This document shows positions 23,401 through 29,256 of a DNA stretch of 64,000 nucleotides, in pieces; the first letter of the stretch is position 1; every line of letters begins with the position of its first letter. This stretch comes from Hungatella effluvii (lineage in GTDB: Bacteria > Bacillota > Clostridia > Lachnospirales > Lachnospiraceae). The stretch covers positions 1 through 64,000 of the forward strand of contig NZ_QJKD01000023.1 in assembly GCF_003201875.1 (NCBI RefSeq), written 5' to 3'. The translations under genes and the position numbers were made by a program. Below the pieces are notes generated by a model, which saw only the letters and a list, made by a program, of their open reading frames with translations, was not told the origin of the DNA and searched no databases.

Positions 23401-25100
23401 TTCCGGAAACAATAATCATGCAGGATAGAAAGACCAGGATATATTTGGAGAAGCTGGATGCCGACACTGGGGAATCCGTTACAGGTGGGTATTACTGCGT
23501 CAGAGATATAGAGTGCGGCGAAACAGCCTTCTGTTATACTGCCTCCGGTAAGCCGGTTCTGGCAGAGGGAATTCTGGTAGCCGGCAGGACGTATGAGCTG
23601 GTAGAAGAAAAGCCGCCGGCGGGTTATGGATACTGTGAAAGCATTGTCTTCACCGTTCCATTGGAATCCGAGACGATTACTGTACGTATGAAAGATAAAA
23701 AAACAGAAATTATCGTGAAGAAGCTCACTCTATCGTCCCCGGCAAATGCAAGCCCGTCGGATGCGGAACGCCAAAAGCCAGGATTTATACTACAGATCCT
23801 GAATAAAGACAAAAGTCCTGCTAAAGCGGTGAGAGACTTCTCCGGATTTAAAGCAGGCGAAGAGCTGGTCTTTACTACAAAACTGGAATTTAAGACCATC
23901 AGCGGTCAGCTGGCAGCAGGCGGTGAATACTGGCTGCATGAAGTAAAACCACGTGATGGTTATGCCCTTGCGGAAGACGTGCCGTTTAATGTAGGCAGAG
24001 ATGGAAGTCATGATGTTGTGATTATGGTTGACAAGCCAACCCATGTGGTACTGTCAAAAAAAGAACTTACCGGGAGCCGGGAACTGCCGGATAACCATAT
24101 GGCTGTTCGGGATGAAGACGGCAAGGTTTTGGAACGTTGGATTTCTGGTGAAAGACCTCATGAAATTACAGCAAAATTAATAGCCGGGAAAACGTATTAT
24201 CTGTGTGAGGAAACTCCGGAAGGTGGCTATGCTTATGCGGAGAAAGTTCCGTTTACCGTGAGTGAGGACGGAAGTACCGATCTGGTAGAAATGAAAAATG
24301 ATGTGACCAGAGTACGGATCCATAAGAAGGATGAGTCAGGCAATACCGTAAAAGGAGCTGTACTGCAGGTTCTTACGTTCGAAAAAGATAAGATCATATT
24401 CGAATTTGAAACTACCGGAGAACCCGTGGATGTTACAGGAAAACTGACGGCTGGAGAGACATATTATCTTCACGAAAAGCAGTCGCCCCCTGGTTATCTC
24501 CCGGCAGCCGATATTTCATTTACAGTTCCACGAAAGAATCAGCAGATAGAGGTTACCATGATAGACTTGAAGCGGCATGATTCTGAAATCAATACCATGT
24601 ATCTGATGAAGACGGACGCAGAGACAGGAAAGGGGCTGGAAGGTTTTGAATTTACGGTTACAGGACCCGGAGGAAACACATTTACCGTTATTACTGACAA
24701 AGAGGGGAAAGCTGAATTCTCTATGCCGTCGGATGGGATCTATACATTCCGGGAGACAAAAAGGCAGGCCGGATATCTTATATCCGAGGAAACCTATACC
24801 TTTACTATCTTGAATGGAAGAGTTACCGGGGATAGTATAATCCTGGTGGCGGATCAGCCTCTTCCGCCGGAAGGACCTGATGATACCAGGCGGGTTGGAA
24901 GAATAACGGCCAGTTATAAATCGGGATTCAGAGGCATGATCTATGCGGCGGAGGAAACCAGCCCTCCGACGAATGAACGGACTGGAGATGAGTATCCGCT
25001 TGGTGCTGTTCTGGCAGCCATGCTCTTATGTCTGTCAGGACTTGTATACAGAATAAGGCGGAAAGACTCTCGGAAGCAGGACAGAGAAGGCAGCAGATGA
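11418..25100 (+). CDS. giant SpaA/Cna_B-type surface protein (4560 residues)
   Basis: A signal peptide (about 1-34) leads to an unrecognised N-terminal region to about 430, which may be the binding head. Many SpaA/Cna_B-type modules follow, with lysines in L-x-K-x-D contexts and E-x-x-P-P-x-G-Y ends (YIMEEVEPPAGY, YELVEEKPPAGY). Such pairs form isopeptide cross-links in this family. Residues 700-745 are low-complexity (SCDA, TPSNA, ASNA). A DUF11-like domain (about 3640) and a pilin-type isopeptide domain (about 3755) precede six short modules starting near 3912, 4006, 4095, 4207, 4296 and 4392. The C terminus has SPPTNERTGDEYPLG, a hydrophobic stretch and RIRRK, like a sorting signal but not LPXTG. 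An AAGGAGG site precedes the start. The stop overlaps the sortase start by ATGA. The frame is intact throughout. Confidence 0.93.
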   Translation: MRKGMWKETEKRLSSILLAGMILTTTVATPVFAVHTYYWPDAISADAMEIKNWTWKAEGEAAALAPSVGLIPTGLSQQETALMGGYTSKFWFQDEKAKTITIPGTSAELDFSKFHHRYFACADSHNTGFFAPVGAQIAFQKMYYPTNNLGDYPDFLKNAPMDMKTKKFALLLVALISAAYETPSTEDLRDSDRMSMYYYLLWASIWSNDKYVDQGMFTGESPEGDWDFIQYFVRTMLNSRLNPDPYGSTAIYDAFRDEGPAQKYFFNCWKAAKFLSAFDYSVDMGSVLPVSEPALGEDGMYHMTFHYGDLSDYEKEVYRRMTAENLASGWAYSNDGSTIDFKSADGVSDGNAIATLKLQENSEEDRFYNCGFGVGGLAGFRGCAKKSKNGDFGWGNTQVYFSAVSEPLELLVGGRGHLKPPGEWKIDVHRYEHTETWDAHYNIQLQKYDSETGQPLAGSKWDILEAFDDTQLDDTSLETSDNWANRGGSQFLKWDGWDYGEGNPGGDAANDPCSWDINVTNEDGILMLGDNEENASEQRAHTDTRTYTYTKGYCGGHPEPEIEESGDPDIDTEHEAAAKEAWQEEVDYCETLAEQGGFFHSLDAGEAKEQLEADRDKFYNQFISLKYEYSAVELTPRPGYTNHGSHTDDIPIEIKTVTSSEYKDSVYNNKEISLHKINYEPQGTESPDDLAPENNSNFTEKGILDNIATPSNDTSCDAASCDATPSNATASNATASNAKKKTGLLTKLKALFEVPKTLIERSINNKSLLIDEDEVMERVNFEPSEVEPHVPGDKGITDHTFIVYDHRTEGEIHINKRDLYLQAGENKDYYAYGDSMGDGTLEGAVYGLFALKDINHPDGCTGTVYQKDDLVAVASTDRNGDASFMAFTEAPGMIWNYKSGKIEKRPEAFQGPQNLYRNRADADKVKDIENYVGCDSKGNSIHLIDSVAGDGSGYWKFSSNQSGMEGLKGSYAAYPVSDNDKNNGNCWIGRPLIVEENGTTYYVKELARSEGYELSVNGKTNIITNGRDNYEGEYHEADVAIGKITLDMMGNGNYFDVTAYQADHDITLHGIKFPEGAVFELSTSEKVPEKITVPVYSTVLKPVMAAAGTFVYRSGQKVAAAQGDVVTFPEGQSYLVNAVLDREDKTIGVKPMNYHTMGTPAVTELFSGGFPEDFQALYNMELDNLGYKEPEADAPWVRVKLSGTTDTEWILSITEAMKTHGLQYFNSLRISDMEQTGGELYAIMRYEWKLYDDSRDDAVYNPEKDCLYVKKDSGNGYFVYVPYDDPASNPAVLSYRMKNGFLERATLKEQNIDGLNVSYPSKLPESFVMVTARTPSYWIYAPGEQQIDDAGNYKYSEETIVDYVEQEGFKTVEKKTRLTSTYDTAKEIYVVTLPSDAFKETDTVRLKVSDDGSGRYSIKQAYIDQSFFACQPLQREADSYIQNVTLTPPAFDQPWQDGNTRTVPADVMERPIMQKIKVVKDILVEEGAKYEDNTFADSGHEDYFTQNGGGTKDNVSFRPNFRFKIYLKSNLEQLYRTEDGEIEWLDRNGSTVDVAAYRAAYPERVQKIYTKVLHRTDLHSRRSNRDAIANQELYGFTAGLINENQETGYTAILETIQSYETDANGNEKGIKRFNYDKFFDAVRVANQDKWDKEKQEHTSFKPFAFIRRLLFGTAGSECIYPAEHNNTEIPNKANTSGIAKENSDRSDSVRQFAIQWYLDREVEKLVRKNFTGETVVAAGHEGYQDEVYDTALKAAVIKAENYLKPFFHYDLDEIYAIEWDSESDGGRDKDKTTLSADREEAAFGYCYGISEYLPYGTYITVEQQPMDKELGDFLNKHYAIDVPKEIELPAVYEDEKTGDDITPERLSRYYNYNANLSAEDLTAKYFIRFNEEWPGGIGENVKDYIIKAHGYLGDYEIYKYGLDLNKIAGTALGDPYKTPHFEITQSEYDPLKDYYHTIVFPEEDGGNPNSHYLADDVNHGVTAPNGTEYERDGIERIYRYGSVSEDRLPASAMEGMQTAYDGKYASMLVPWTITEPVSEEYDTIQNQDGSASGLGYGYRKFRNTFYRSRLRIEKLDSETGENILHDGAVFTVYAAEREDGEKTDGRVKFYETDTLIKGSREFLEAMGAKEITKAARALPGIGGLWTGIVEAGTPVCRESEQIIMTNAKGRRTGGFEAYTTTRDGLQAKEENPLEKSWQDQNTGYLITPQPLGAGTYVLCEMRPPSGYVRTKPVAIEIYSDKISYYLNGKQDGRVAAAVYEDGTVQKPEGAKDTARVYVGNTPIRLEISKLKDRDRTVTYRTRTRVEGSETELKAKYGQENLEFAYKEGSYLNYAWYKGTAEYLESRKLAGDAVEPVCIDGIFAGYGLITRPLDTADDTNRYVSGAKMALYDAVEVKSNGDSGDYGYDGVEVLRDRNNNVQSIKLLEGYAGNTVEFVNLDDIEGSLSGSTGHGTWTYRTVERKDTDILYYSLGGLRVTELGRDGNVYGYDCDGNRIQVRNQKSVYAVKNGHPVFELTGGDLEHAVYSSLDKCFKLQEGTELYHVDSDGNRDAKIDPATGMAYTTEVGTDHRGKKYERILVWPVNVSKTVNGAVIAQEKIKTYRIASIHADTEAEYTIGTYDGTMLKKSVNPVVGSHGLPDYYQRSDQVYKKGEPVYDIDHDYVRYRYYDLLPAFNRNAYRINNQWDLRNVGEKEDPADDKKLFHRQGEAWIMENTWMSGDEYPNDPFHVDLTTGRADMLKRVIPGTYIMEEVEPPAGYVKGFPVGITVKETKQVQNAELEDEKIKIEIVKTDAADQYRIDVISDYQGILKTTEPKGAYSYGQISGAHLALYKARRKYTTDTVTYPSGYYLEKTENTPAKWTVENSKDNSPVIVTADWITDGKPKYFEGIPAGDYILEEIEAASGYIRHSIELEVKKTGEVQTFHMKDDHTKLEVFKYCMDGHGNMIPLPMEYSAGLALYRAETDEDGNIQMNGGEPQYVKDQLIDEWMTDDLKAYTENYEISPKWLDRMKAFFGIAVNQSSFILDFENTYRKLGDDFVWLTWHTKSGEKSAERISSIKMGVTDSSVQLWRTDDGKMIRITIYRNVHNGSLDEDGQLPLNFEYQFNYRELAAGLKSYDTLEGVHRIDYLPFTDIKDGRKVGNYVLVEAEVPEGFERTKPKAVVLEEKGSVQRFSLENVEKYVSILKVISDGTSEYAAEGVKMALYRPGADGKFIHDERNLVERWISGADGRFTEEEWFLGNIPEGFRVGDIRPHRISKIPDGSYYIVEEEVPPYMAKREPVKIEIGGDTDTIIRVVNQPAQGRLELLKKAADTGEMLENARFLITNRDTKEEWYITTGHNGRAELKNLAVGEVRADGTINPYTYTIEEVSPPDYYQISGGKKFFTFDGTADSQVVTYTHAVENYPTQIHFKKTNFDTGMALEGAKIAVYHAVAIEGEYVKNGEAIEINRSGPEGFTIKKKLSAGHVYIMEELEAPADLHLSPPVIFTVNQSGTGISNIRNNFSVLECSSASGTIESLTVFGRAADKTFTVLKDLDTGKLLPDIISSTDILLTADDGIEEGHLYEIIEYTRYSDGNTEMSKKETRRIWFDENGTFLLSSRTYLGTRLQLEDQDRDELDTWTVENGSFEHVIENPVTKEHAVAEVTGTVGNGQMPVTNGDVIKYIITYENSGLEKADLIVSAKLENGLELMRSSGNPVINEGILTWQIHDAEPHTVGHLELAALVSGQMGASVRAVFTISSPTNLMETILENPIAPKGSLTIRNHISGTGRNPQDTFTYQMRFFDSAGKLLSGYQNYTGTKEGRIKGRGQITLKGDDYVIFSGLPYGTEYAVIQEVNRDYETVTREFAGAISKEAQGAVFENNRNDETVREVLTAGGNYRLTETTGYTDGMEQTTGVYRFTLNEFGRIDNVDMEDRPVKLYFSKIDIAAGDEISGGIYAVVDAETKNEIYRFTKVESVPVLIPADVLIPGKEYILREDTPPAGYSREEDIRFTVNEAGVPETIIMQDRKTRIYLEKLDADTGESVTGGYYCVRDIECGETAFCYTASGKPVLAEGILVAGRTYELVEEKPPAGYGYCESIVFTVPLESETITVRMKDKKTEIIVKKLTLSSPANASPSDAERQKPGFILQILNKDKSPAKAVRDFSGFKAGEELVFTTKLEFKTISGQLAAGGEYWLHEVKPRDGYALAEDVPFNVGRDGSHDVVIMVDKPTHVVLSKKELTGSRELPDNHMAVRDEDGKVLERWISGERPHEITAKLIAGKTYYLCEETPEGGYAYAEKVPFTVSEDGSTDLVEMKNDVTRVRIHKKDESGNTVKGAVLQVLTFEKDKIIFEFETTGEPVDVTGKLTAGETYYLHEKQSPPGYLPAADISFTVPRKNQQIEVTMIDLKRHDSEINTMYLMKTDAETGKGLEGFEFTVTGPGGNTFTVITDKEGKAEFSMPSDGIYTFRETKRQAGYLISEETYTFTILNGRVTGDSIILVADQPLPPEGPDDTRRVGRITASYKSGFRGMIYAAEETSPPTNERTGDEYPLGAVLAAMLLCLSGLVYRIRRKDSRKQDREGSR
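13555..13636 (+). repeat. in-frame low-complexity repeat inside the giant gene
   Basis: Short imperfect direct repeats (GCATCATGTGACGC-type, then GCCTCCAATGC-type units) encode SCDA, SCDAT, PSNA, ASNA and ASNA in a row. The unit is in frame, so slippage could change the length without breaking the gene. Two cysteines fall in the repeats. Confidence 0.6.
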
Positions 25101-25834
25101 ACAGAGTAAAACATTTTGTAACAACAATTCTGCTCCTGACAAGTTTTGGGCTGTCTGCCTTCTGTTTGACTATCAGGCTTTCAAGCTATGAGACTGGACG
25201 GGAGGAATACAGGCAGCTGCAGGAGCAGTTTGAATTGGCAGCAGGCAGTACAGCCGATGATGCGGCAGCGCCGAAAGTGAATATGGAGAAGGAGGAGAAA
25301 TGGACGCGCATGATGACTTCCCGGAATCCGGATTATGTTTTCTGGATTTGGATTCCGGGGACGAACATCAACTATCCGACAGTAAAAAATACAATCCCGG
25401 GTTATTACTTAAACCACACATTCAGTGGAGAGGAAAATCCCTGTGGTACCATATTTTGTCTGGAGGAAGCCGAAAACCAGATTATCTATGGCCATAATAT
25501 GAAGGATGGAAGTATGTTTGCAGATTTGAAACAGTATCGGAGTGAAGCTTACTTTCAGAACCATAGGTGCATATGGATATACCGACAGGGGGATTGGCAG
25601 CAGTATGTGATATTTTCCTGCTATACTGTTCGGGAAGAGGAGATGGGGATATACCAGAGTCATTTTATCAGTGAGGAGGAGAAACAGACATATTTAGAGA
25701 GTGCGGAAAGGAAATCCCTCTATACAACGGGCAGCCAGCCTGAAATAACAGATTCTCTCATTACACTGTCCACATGCCTGGGAAAAGGGAAAAGAGTGAT
25801 TGTACACGCAGTTCTGTTGTGTTATACTGAATGA
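25097..25834 (+). CDS. srtB: class B sortase
   Basis: 245 residues, starting at the ATG at 25097 that overlaps the giant gene's stop (ATGA), with AGAAGG upstream. An N-terminal membrane helix (about 7-28) anchors it outside. The catalytic set is visible: His133 in IIYGHNM, Cys227 in LSTC and Arg233 in GKGKR, with the class B context NYPTVKN...YYLNHTF and VIVHAVL. Sortases cut a C-terminal sorting signal and join the protein to the wall or to another subunit. Strict coupling to the giant gene points to that protein as substrate, although its signal (SPPTN or NERTG) is atypical. Class assignment is firm; the substrate is inferred. Confidence 0.93.
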   Translation: MNRVKHFVTTILLLTSFGLSAFCLTIRLSSYETGREEYRQLQEQFELAAGSTADDAAAPKVNMEKEEKWTRMMTSRNPDYVFWIWIPGTNINYPTVKNTIPGYYLNHTFSGEENPCGTIFCLEEAENQIIYGHNMKDGSMFADLKQYRSEAYFQNHRCIWIYRQGDWQQYVIFSCYTVREEEMGIYQSHFISEEEKQTYLESAERKSLYTTGSQPEITDSLITLSTCLGKGKRVIVHAVLLCYTE

Positions 25835-25867
25835 CAAAATCACAATCGTAAAACAGGAGGAGAAGGG

Positions 25868-26845
25868 ATGGAAGCGCTTAAGATAGGGATACTGGGAACC
25901 GGAGTGATTGCGGCAACTCTGGCAGATACGATGAACCGGATGCCCGGAGTGGAACTTTACGGTGCGGCGTCGAGAAGTTCGGAGAAAGCAAAGGATTTTG
26001 GAGAGCGGTTCGGCGTTAAACACACATACGGTTCTTACGAGGAACTTGCTGCAGATCCGGAAATAGAACTGGTGTATATAGCAACCCCTCATTCAGAGCA
26101 TTATAAGAATGCGATTCTTTGTCTGGAACATGGAAAACATGTTCTGTGTGAAAAGGCTTTTGCGGTGAACGCAGCCCAGGCAAAGGAAATGATTGCTCTG
26201 GCGGAAGAAAAGAAACTGCTTATTACTGAGGCGATGTGGGTCCGTTACATGCCGATGGCAAAGACCTTAAGAGATGTGATTGATTCAGGCGTGATAGGAG
26301 AGCCAATGACACTGACGGCCAGTCTGTGTTACTTGATCGATAAGATTCAGAGACTGGTAGATCCAAATCTGGCGGGGGGAGCGCTTCTCGACGTTGGTGT
26401 TTATACCATCGCATTTGCATCCTTAGTATTTGGTGATGAGATTACTTCCATCAATTCCTCTGTCATCAAGACTGAGTCCGGGGTAGACTCCCAGAACAGT
26501 ATGACTTTCTGCTATCCGGGCGGGAAGATGGCGGTATTAAACAGCTCGATCCATGTCCTTTCAGACAGAAGAGGGATTATCTATGGTACAAAAGGATACA
26601 TAGAAGTTGAAAATATAAATAATTTCGAATCCATTAAGGTATTCGATGAAAAACGCAGGTTGAAGGAAACCTATACGAGGCCGGAGCAGATATCGGGATA
26701 TGAGTACCAGATAGAAGCCAGCCGAAAGGCGATCCGGGAGCAGCGTCTGGAATGTCCTGAGATGCCCCACCATGTCACCATTCGTATGATGGAGACCATG
26801 GATGCTTTGAGAGAACAGTGGGGAATCCGGTATCCGTTTGAGTAA
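25868..26845 (+). CDS. Gfo/Idh/MocA family NAD(P)-dependent oxidoreductase
   Basis: 325 residues. The N-terminal Rossmann fold begins IGILGTGVIAATLADTM, a GxGxxA nucleotide site, followed by YIATPHSEH and HVLCEKAF, the EKP-like catalytic Lys motif of the family (here EKA). The C-terminal half has GGALLDVGVYTI, the expected substrate-domain helix. The family oxidises or reduces sugar-like or cyclic polyol substrates; the substrate cannot be told. An AGGAGG site lies seven bases before the start. Only 33 bases separate it from the sortase and no terminator lies between, so read-through is likely, but nothing suggests a role in surface assembly. Confidence 0.9.
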   Translation: MEALKIGILGTGVIAATLADTMNRMPGVELYGAASRSSEKAKDFGERFGVKHTYGSYEELAADPEIELVYIATPHSEHYKNAILCLEHGKHVLCEKAFAVNAAQAKEMIALAEEKKLLITEAMWVRYMPMAKTLRDVIDSGVIGEPMTLTASLCYLIDKIQRLVDPNLAGGALLDVGVYTIAFASLVFGDEITSINSSVIKTESGVDSQNSMTFCYPGGKMAVLNSSIHVLSDRRGIIYGTKGYIEVENINNFESIKVFDEKRRLKETYTRPEQISGYEYQIEASRKAIREQRLECPEMPHHVTIRMMETMDALREQWGIRYPFE

Positions 26846-26874
26846 CGGGTAAGATAGCCAAGAGTGTATTTTCG

Positions 26875-26883
26875 TGGTATACT
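26875..26883 (+). promoter_or_regulatory. extended -10 promoter for the MATE gene
   Basis: TGGTATACT, an extended -10 with a weak -35, about 70 bases before the start at 26955. A 6-bp hairpin (26905-26910 with 26918-26923) lies in the leader. Confidence 0.4.
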
Positions 26884-26954
26884 ATGGCATGGGAAATCTA
26901 AAACAAGTAGCATAAAACTACTTATCTATAGGGCAGTTTACAGAGGCAGAAGGC

Positions 26955-28277
26955 ATGTTTACAAGAAAAGATTTAATGAAATTACTGGCTCCGTTGATCG
27001 TGGAGCAGATACTGGCCGTACTGGTCGGAATGGTCGATGTCATGATGGTGGCTGCAGTCGGTGAGGCGGCGGTGTCAGGGGTATCCCTGGTAGATTCCAT
27101 CAGTGTTCTGATTATTCAGATTCTGGCGGCGCTTGCCACCGGGGGAGCGGTGGTATCGGCTCAGTATCTGGGAAAAAAACAATCGGAAAATGCCTGCCGG
27201 GCGGCGGGCCAGCTGGTTGGCGTTACAACAATACTGTCTCTGATCGTGACAATGGCGGCTTTAATTGGAAATCGCCATCTCCTGGGGGTTGTGTTTGGAA
27301 AAGTGGAAACAGCGGTAATGAATGACGCGGTGATTTACTTTGGAATTACGGCTCTTTCTTATCCCTTTATTGCCGTCTATAATTCCTGCGCAGCGCTGTT
27401 CCGTTCGATGGGGAATTCCAGGATATCCATGGTAATATCCATTGTCATGAATACAATCAATGTGGTAGGTAATGCGGTCTGTATCTTCGGACTTCATATG
27501 GGCGTCGCCGGTGTGGCATATCCAACGCTGGCAGGCAGAATGGTGGCGGCTGTGCTGATGGTGTATCTCATTCAGAAGCCGGATAATATAATCAGGATTA
27601 ACCGGCTGAGTGAACTGCGGCCAAACTTTCATATGATCAGGAATATATTATCAATCGGTATTCCAAACGGTCTTGAGAGCGGAATGTTTCAGTTCGGAAA
27701 GATCGCTCTTCAGAGTCTCGTTTCGTCACTGGGGACCGCTGCCATTGCCAGCTACGCGGTAGCGTCAAATCTGGTTACCCTCTTATATTTGCCTGGAAAT
27801 GCCATTGGTCTGGGGCTGATCACGATTGTGGGCCAGTGCGTAGGTGCCGGCGAGACGGTGCAGGCTAAGCAGTATACACGTCAGCTGACCGGTATCAATT
27901 ATGCCATACTCATTGTTTTGTGTACCGTGATGATTGTGTTTGGCGGTCCGCTGGTGGGAATTTACCGGCTGTCGCCAGAGGCATCTGCGATATCGAGGCA
28001 GATGATAACCGCTCACAGTATCGCCATGGTCGTCTGGCCCCTTGCGTTTACCATACCGTATACACTCAGGGCCTCTCTCGATGCAAAGTTTACGATGGCC
28101 GTTTCCGTATTTTCCATGTGGGTGTTCCGTATTGCGTTCGCATATCTCTTCGTACGGATATTCCATATGGGTGTAATGGGGGTATGGTATGGAATGTTTA
28201 TTGACTGGATATTCCGGGCCACAGTCTTTTCAATGAGGTTCCACGGACTCGAAAAACGGGCGGTTTCTGTCTCCTGA
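26955..28277 (+). CDS. MATE family multidrug/toxin efflux transporter
   Basis: 440 residues with about twelve hydrophobic membrane segments in two pseudo-symmetric halves, the normal length for MATE. Family features are the first-helix region PLIVEQILAVLVGMVDVMMV, GEAAVSGVSLVDSI, and the second-half start IGIPNGLESGMFQFGK. MATE proteins export cationic drugs or metabolites in exchange for Na+ or H+. The weak ribosome site (AGAGGCAGAAGG) begins about 15 bases upstream. It has its own likely promoter and ends before the bidirectional terminator at 28351. The substrate is not predictable. Confidence 0.93.
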   Translation: MFTRKDLMKLLAPLIVEQILAVLVGMVDVMMVAAVGEAAVSGVSLVDSISVLIIQILAALATGGAVVSAQYLGKKQSENACRAAGQLVGVTTILSLIVTMAALIGNRHLLGVVFGKVETAVMNDAVIYFGITALSYPFIAVYNSCAALFRSMGNSRISMVISIVMNTINVVGNAVCIFGLHMGVAGVAYPTLAGRMVAAVLMVYLIQKPDNIIRINRLSELRPNFHMIRNILSIGIPNGLESGMFQFGKIALQSLVSSLGTAAIASYAVASNLVTLLYLPGNAIGLGLITIVGQCVGAGETVQAKQYTRQLTGINYAILIVLCTVMIVFGGPLVGIYRLSPEASAISRQMITAHSIAMVVWPLAFTIPYTLRASLDAKFTMAVSVFSMWVFRIAFAYLFVRIFHMGVMGVWYGMFIDWIFRATVFSMRFHGLEKRAVSVS

Positions 28278-28350
28278 GGCAGAAATCATAGGATCTGAAT
28301 ATGTGAAAGAAAAAAGGTGTAAATAAGTACTCAACAAATAAATACCCAAT

Positions 28351-28426
28351 AAAACAGGATTGAAATCAAAACACAGGACATTTAAGAAATATATGTCATG
28401 CATTCTGATACCAATCCTGTTTTTTT
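28351..28426. terminator. bidirectional terminator between convergent genes
   Basis: A 12-bp perfect stem, 28351-28362 against 28412-28423, is followed by T's on the plus strand and by TTTT on the minus strand. It separates the MATE gene from the minus-strand wall-binding-repeat gene. The 49-nt loop is unusually long. Confidence 0.7.
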
Positions 28427-28455
28427 ATCAAACATAATTCAATCCATTCAGTAGT

Positions 28456-29019
28456 CTACGGCTCATTCATTTTTCCATTGGAGTCCACGTAATAGCTGTC
28501 GATCACCTGATTGACGGCCATGAGTCCCAAGGTTCCGTCAGATTCTGGATTAAAGTAGTACCACTCCCCGCCGATCTTATTCCAACCGGTGACCAGGATG
28601 CCGGAGGGGTTGGTGTAAAACCAGCCTTTATAGTCAGGATCATAGATCCAGCCTGTCATCATGGCCCCTTCATGACTCCCTTTCTCAGGATTGAAGCGAT
28701 ACCAGTGGTTATTTATATAATTCCAACCGGTAACCAGATAGCCATCGGCACCAAAATAGTAGGAGTATCCCTGATATTCAGCCCAGGTGGAAGTAAAATA
28801 GTCAGGGTTCCCCTTATTGGCAAACCACCATCCATGATCGTCTTTTTCCCAGGTCCCGTTTAAAAAACGAGATTCGTCGGGGGTATGAGCAAAGCTGGTG
28901 ATTGCTTCCGGCCCCACACTAAAGAGCAGGGAGCAGACAACGAGCACGGCAATACTTTTGAACTTTATACTTTTGATTTCTATATTTTTAATCTTTATAT
29001 AATGAGAATATAATTTCAT
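28456..29019 (-). CDS. small secreted wall-binding-repeat protein
   Basis: 187 residues. A Lys/Ile-rich N-terminus and hydrophobic core form a signal peptide ending near SFAH (about 44). The mature part is almost wholly choline-binding-like repeats: GWWFANKG, YSYYFGADGYLVTGW, HWYRFNPEKG, MMTGW, GWFYTNPSGILVTGW, EWYYFNPESDG. It has no other domain, so it is a minimal wall-binding protein or adaptor. The last module (YYFNP, then IDSYYVDSNGKM) is clearly like the C terminus of the 1364-residue protein at 7258-11352, suggesting the two share a ligand. An AGGAGAGGGA site precedes the ATG. It is divergent from clpB. Confidence 0.88.
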   Translation of the reverse strand: MKLYSHYIKIKNIEIKSIKFKSIAVLVVCSLLFSVGPEAITSFAHTPDESRFLNGTWEKDDHGWWFANKGNPDYFTSTWAEYQGYSYYFGADGYLVTGWNYINNHWYRFNPEKGSHEGAMMTGWIYDPDYKGWFYTNPSGILVTGWNKIGGEWYYFNPESDGTLGLMAVNQVIDSYYVDSNGKMNEP

Positions 29020-29166
29020 TCTTTCCCTCTCCTTTTCGGTAAGACAACAGGTTTTTCATAAACTGTTAAGTAAATTATAAAGGATAGGAATTCAAAAGAC
29101 AACAAGGCGGAAAAAAACGTAAGATTAATGTAAGAGCAGATAAATGCAGTTACTTAAAAAAAATTC

Positions 29167-29195
29167 TTGACATCACATAAAACATTTGTTATAGT
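29167..29195 (+). promoter_or_regulatory. sigma-A promoter of clpB
   Basis: TTGACA at 29167-29172, a 17-base spacer and TATAGT at 29190-29195, about 60 bases before the clpB start. A near-consensus housekeeping promoter. Confidence 0.85.
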
Positions 29196-29220
29196 ACATA
29201 TAGAACAATTAAAACAAATG
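29183..29220 (+). promoter_or_regulatory. inverted repeat over the clpB -10 and start region
   Basis: CATTTGTT at 29183-29190 and AACAAATG at 29213-29220 form an 8-bp inverted repeat overlapping the -10 and the likely transcription start. It is not the CIRCE element of HrcA nor the GGTCAAA-type CtsR repeat. It could be an operator for another repressor. Confidence 0.4.
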
Positions 29221-29256
29221 CTTTGTATCTCCGGATAGGATGAGAAGGAGGATATT

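Noticed and set aside
29030..29256. CIRCE or CtsR site before clpB
   Set aside because: Neither the TTAGCACTC-N9-GAGTGCTAA repeat nor the GGTCAAA tandem repeat is present.
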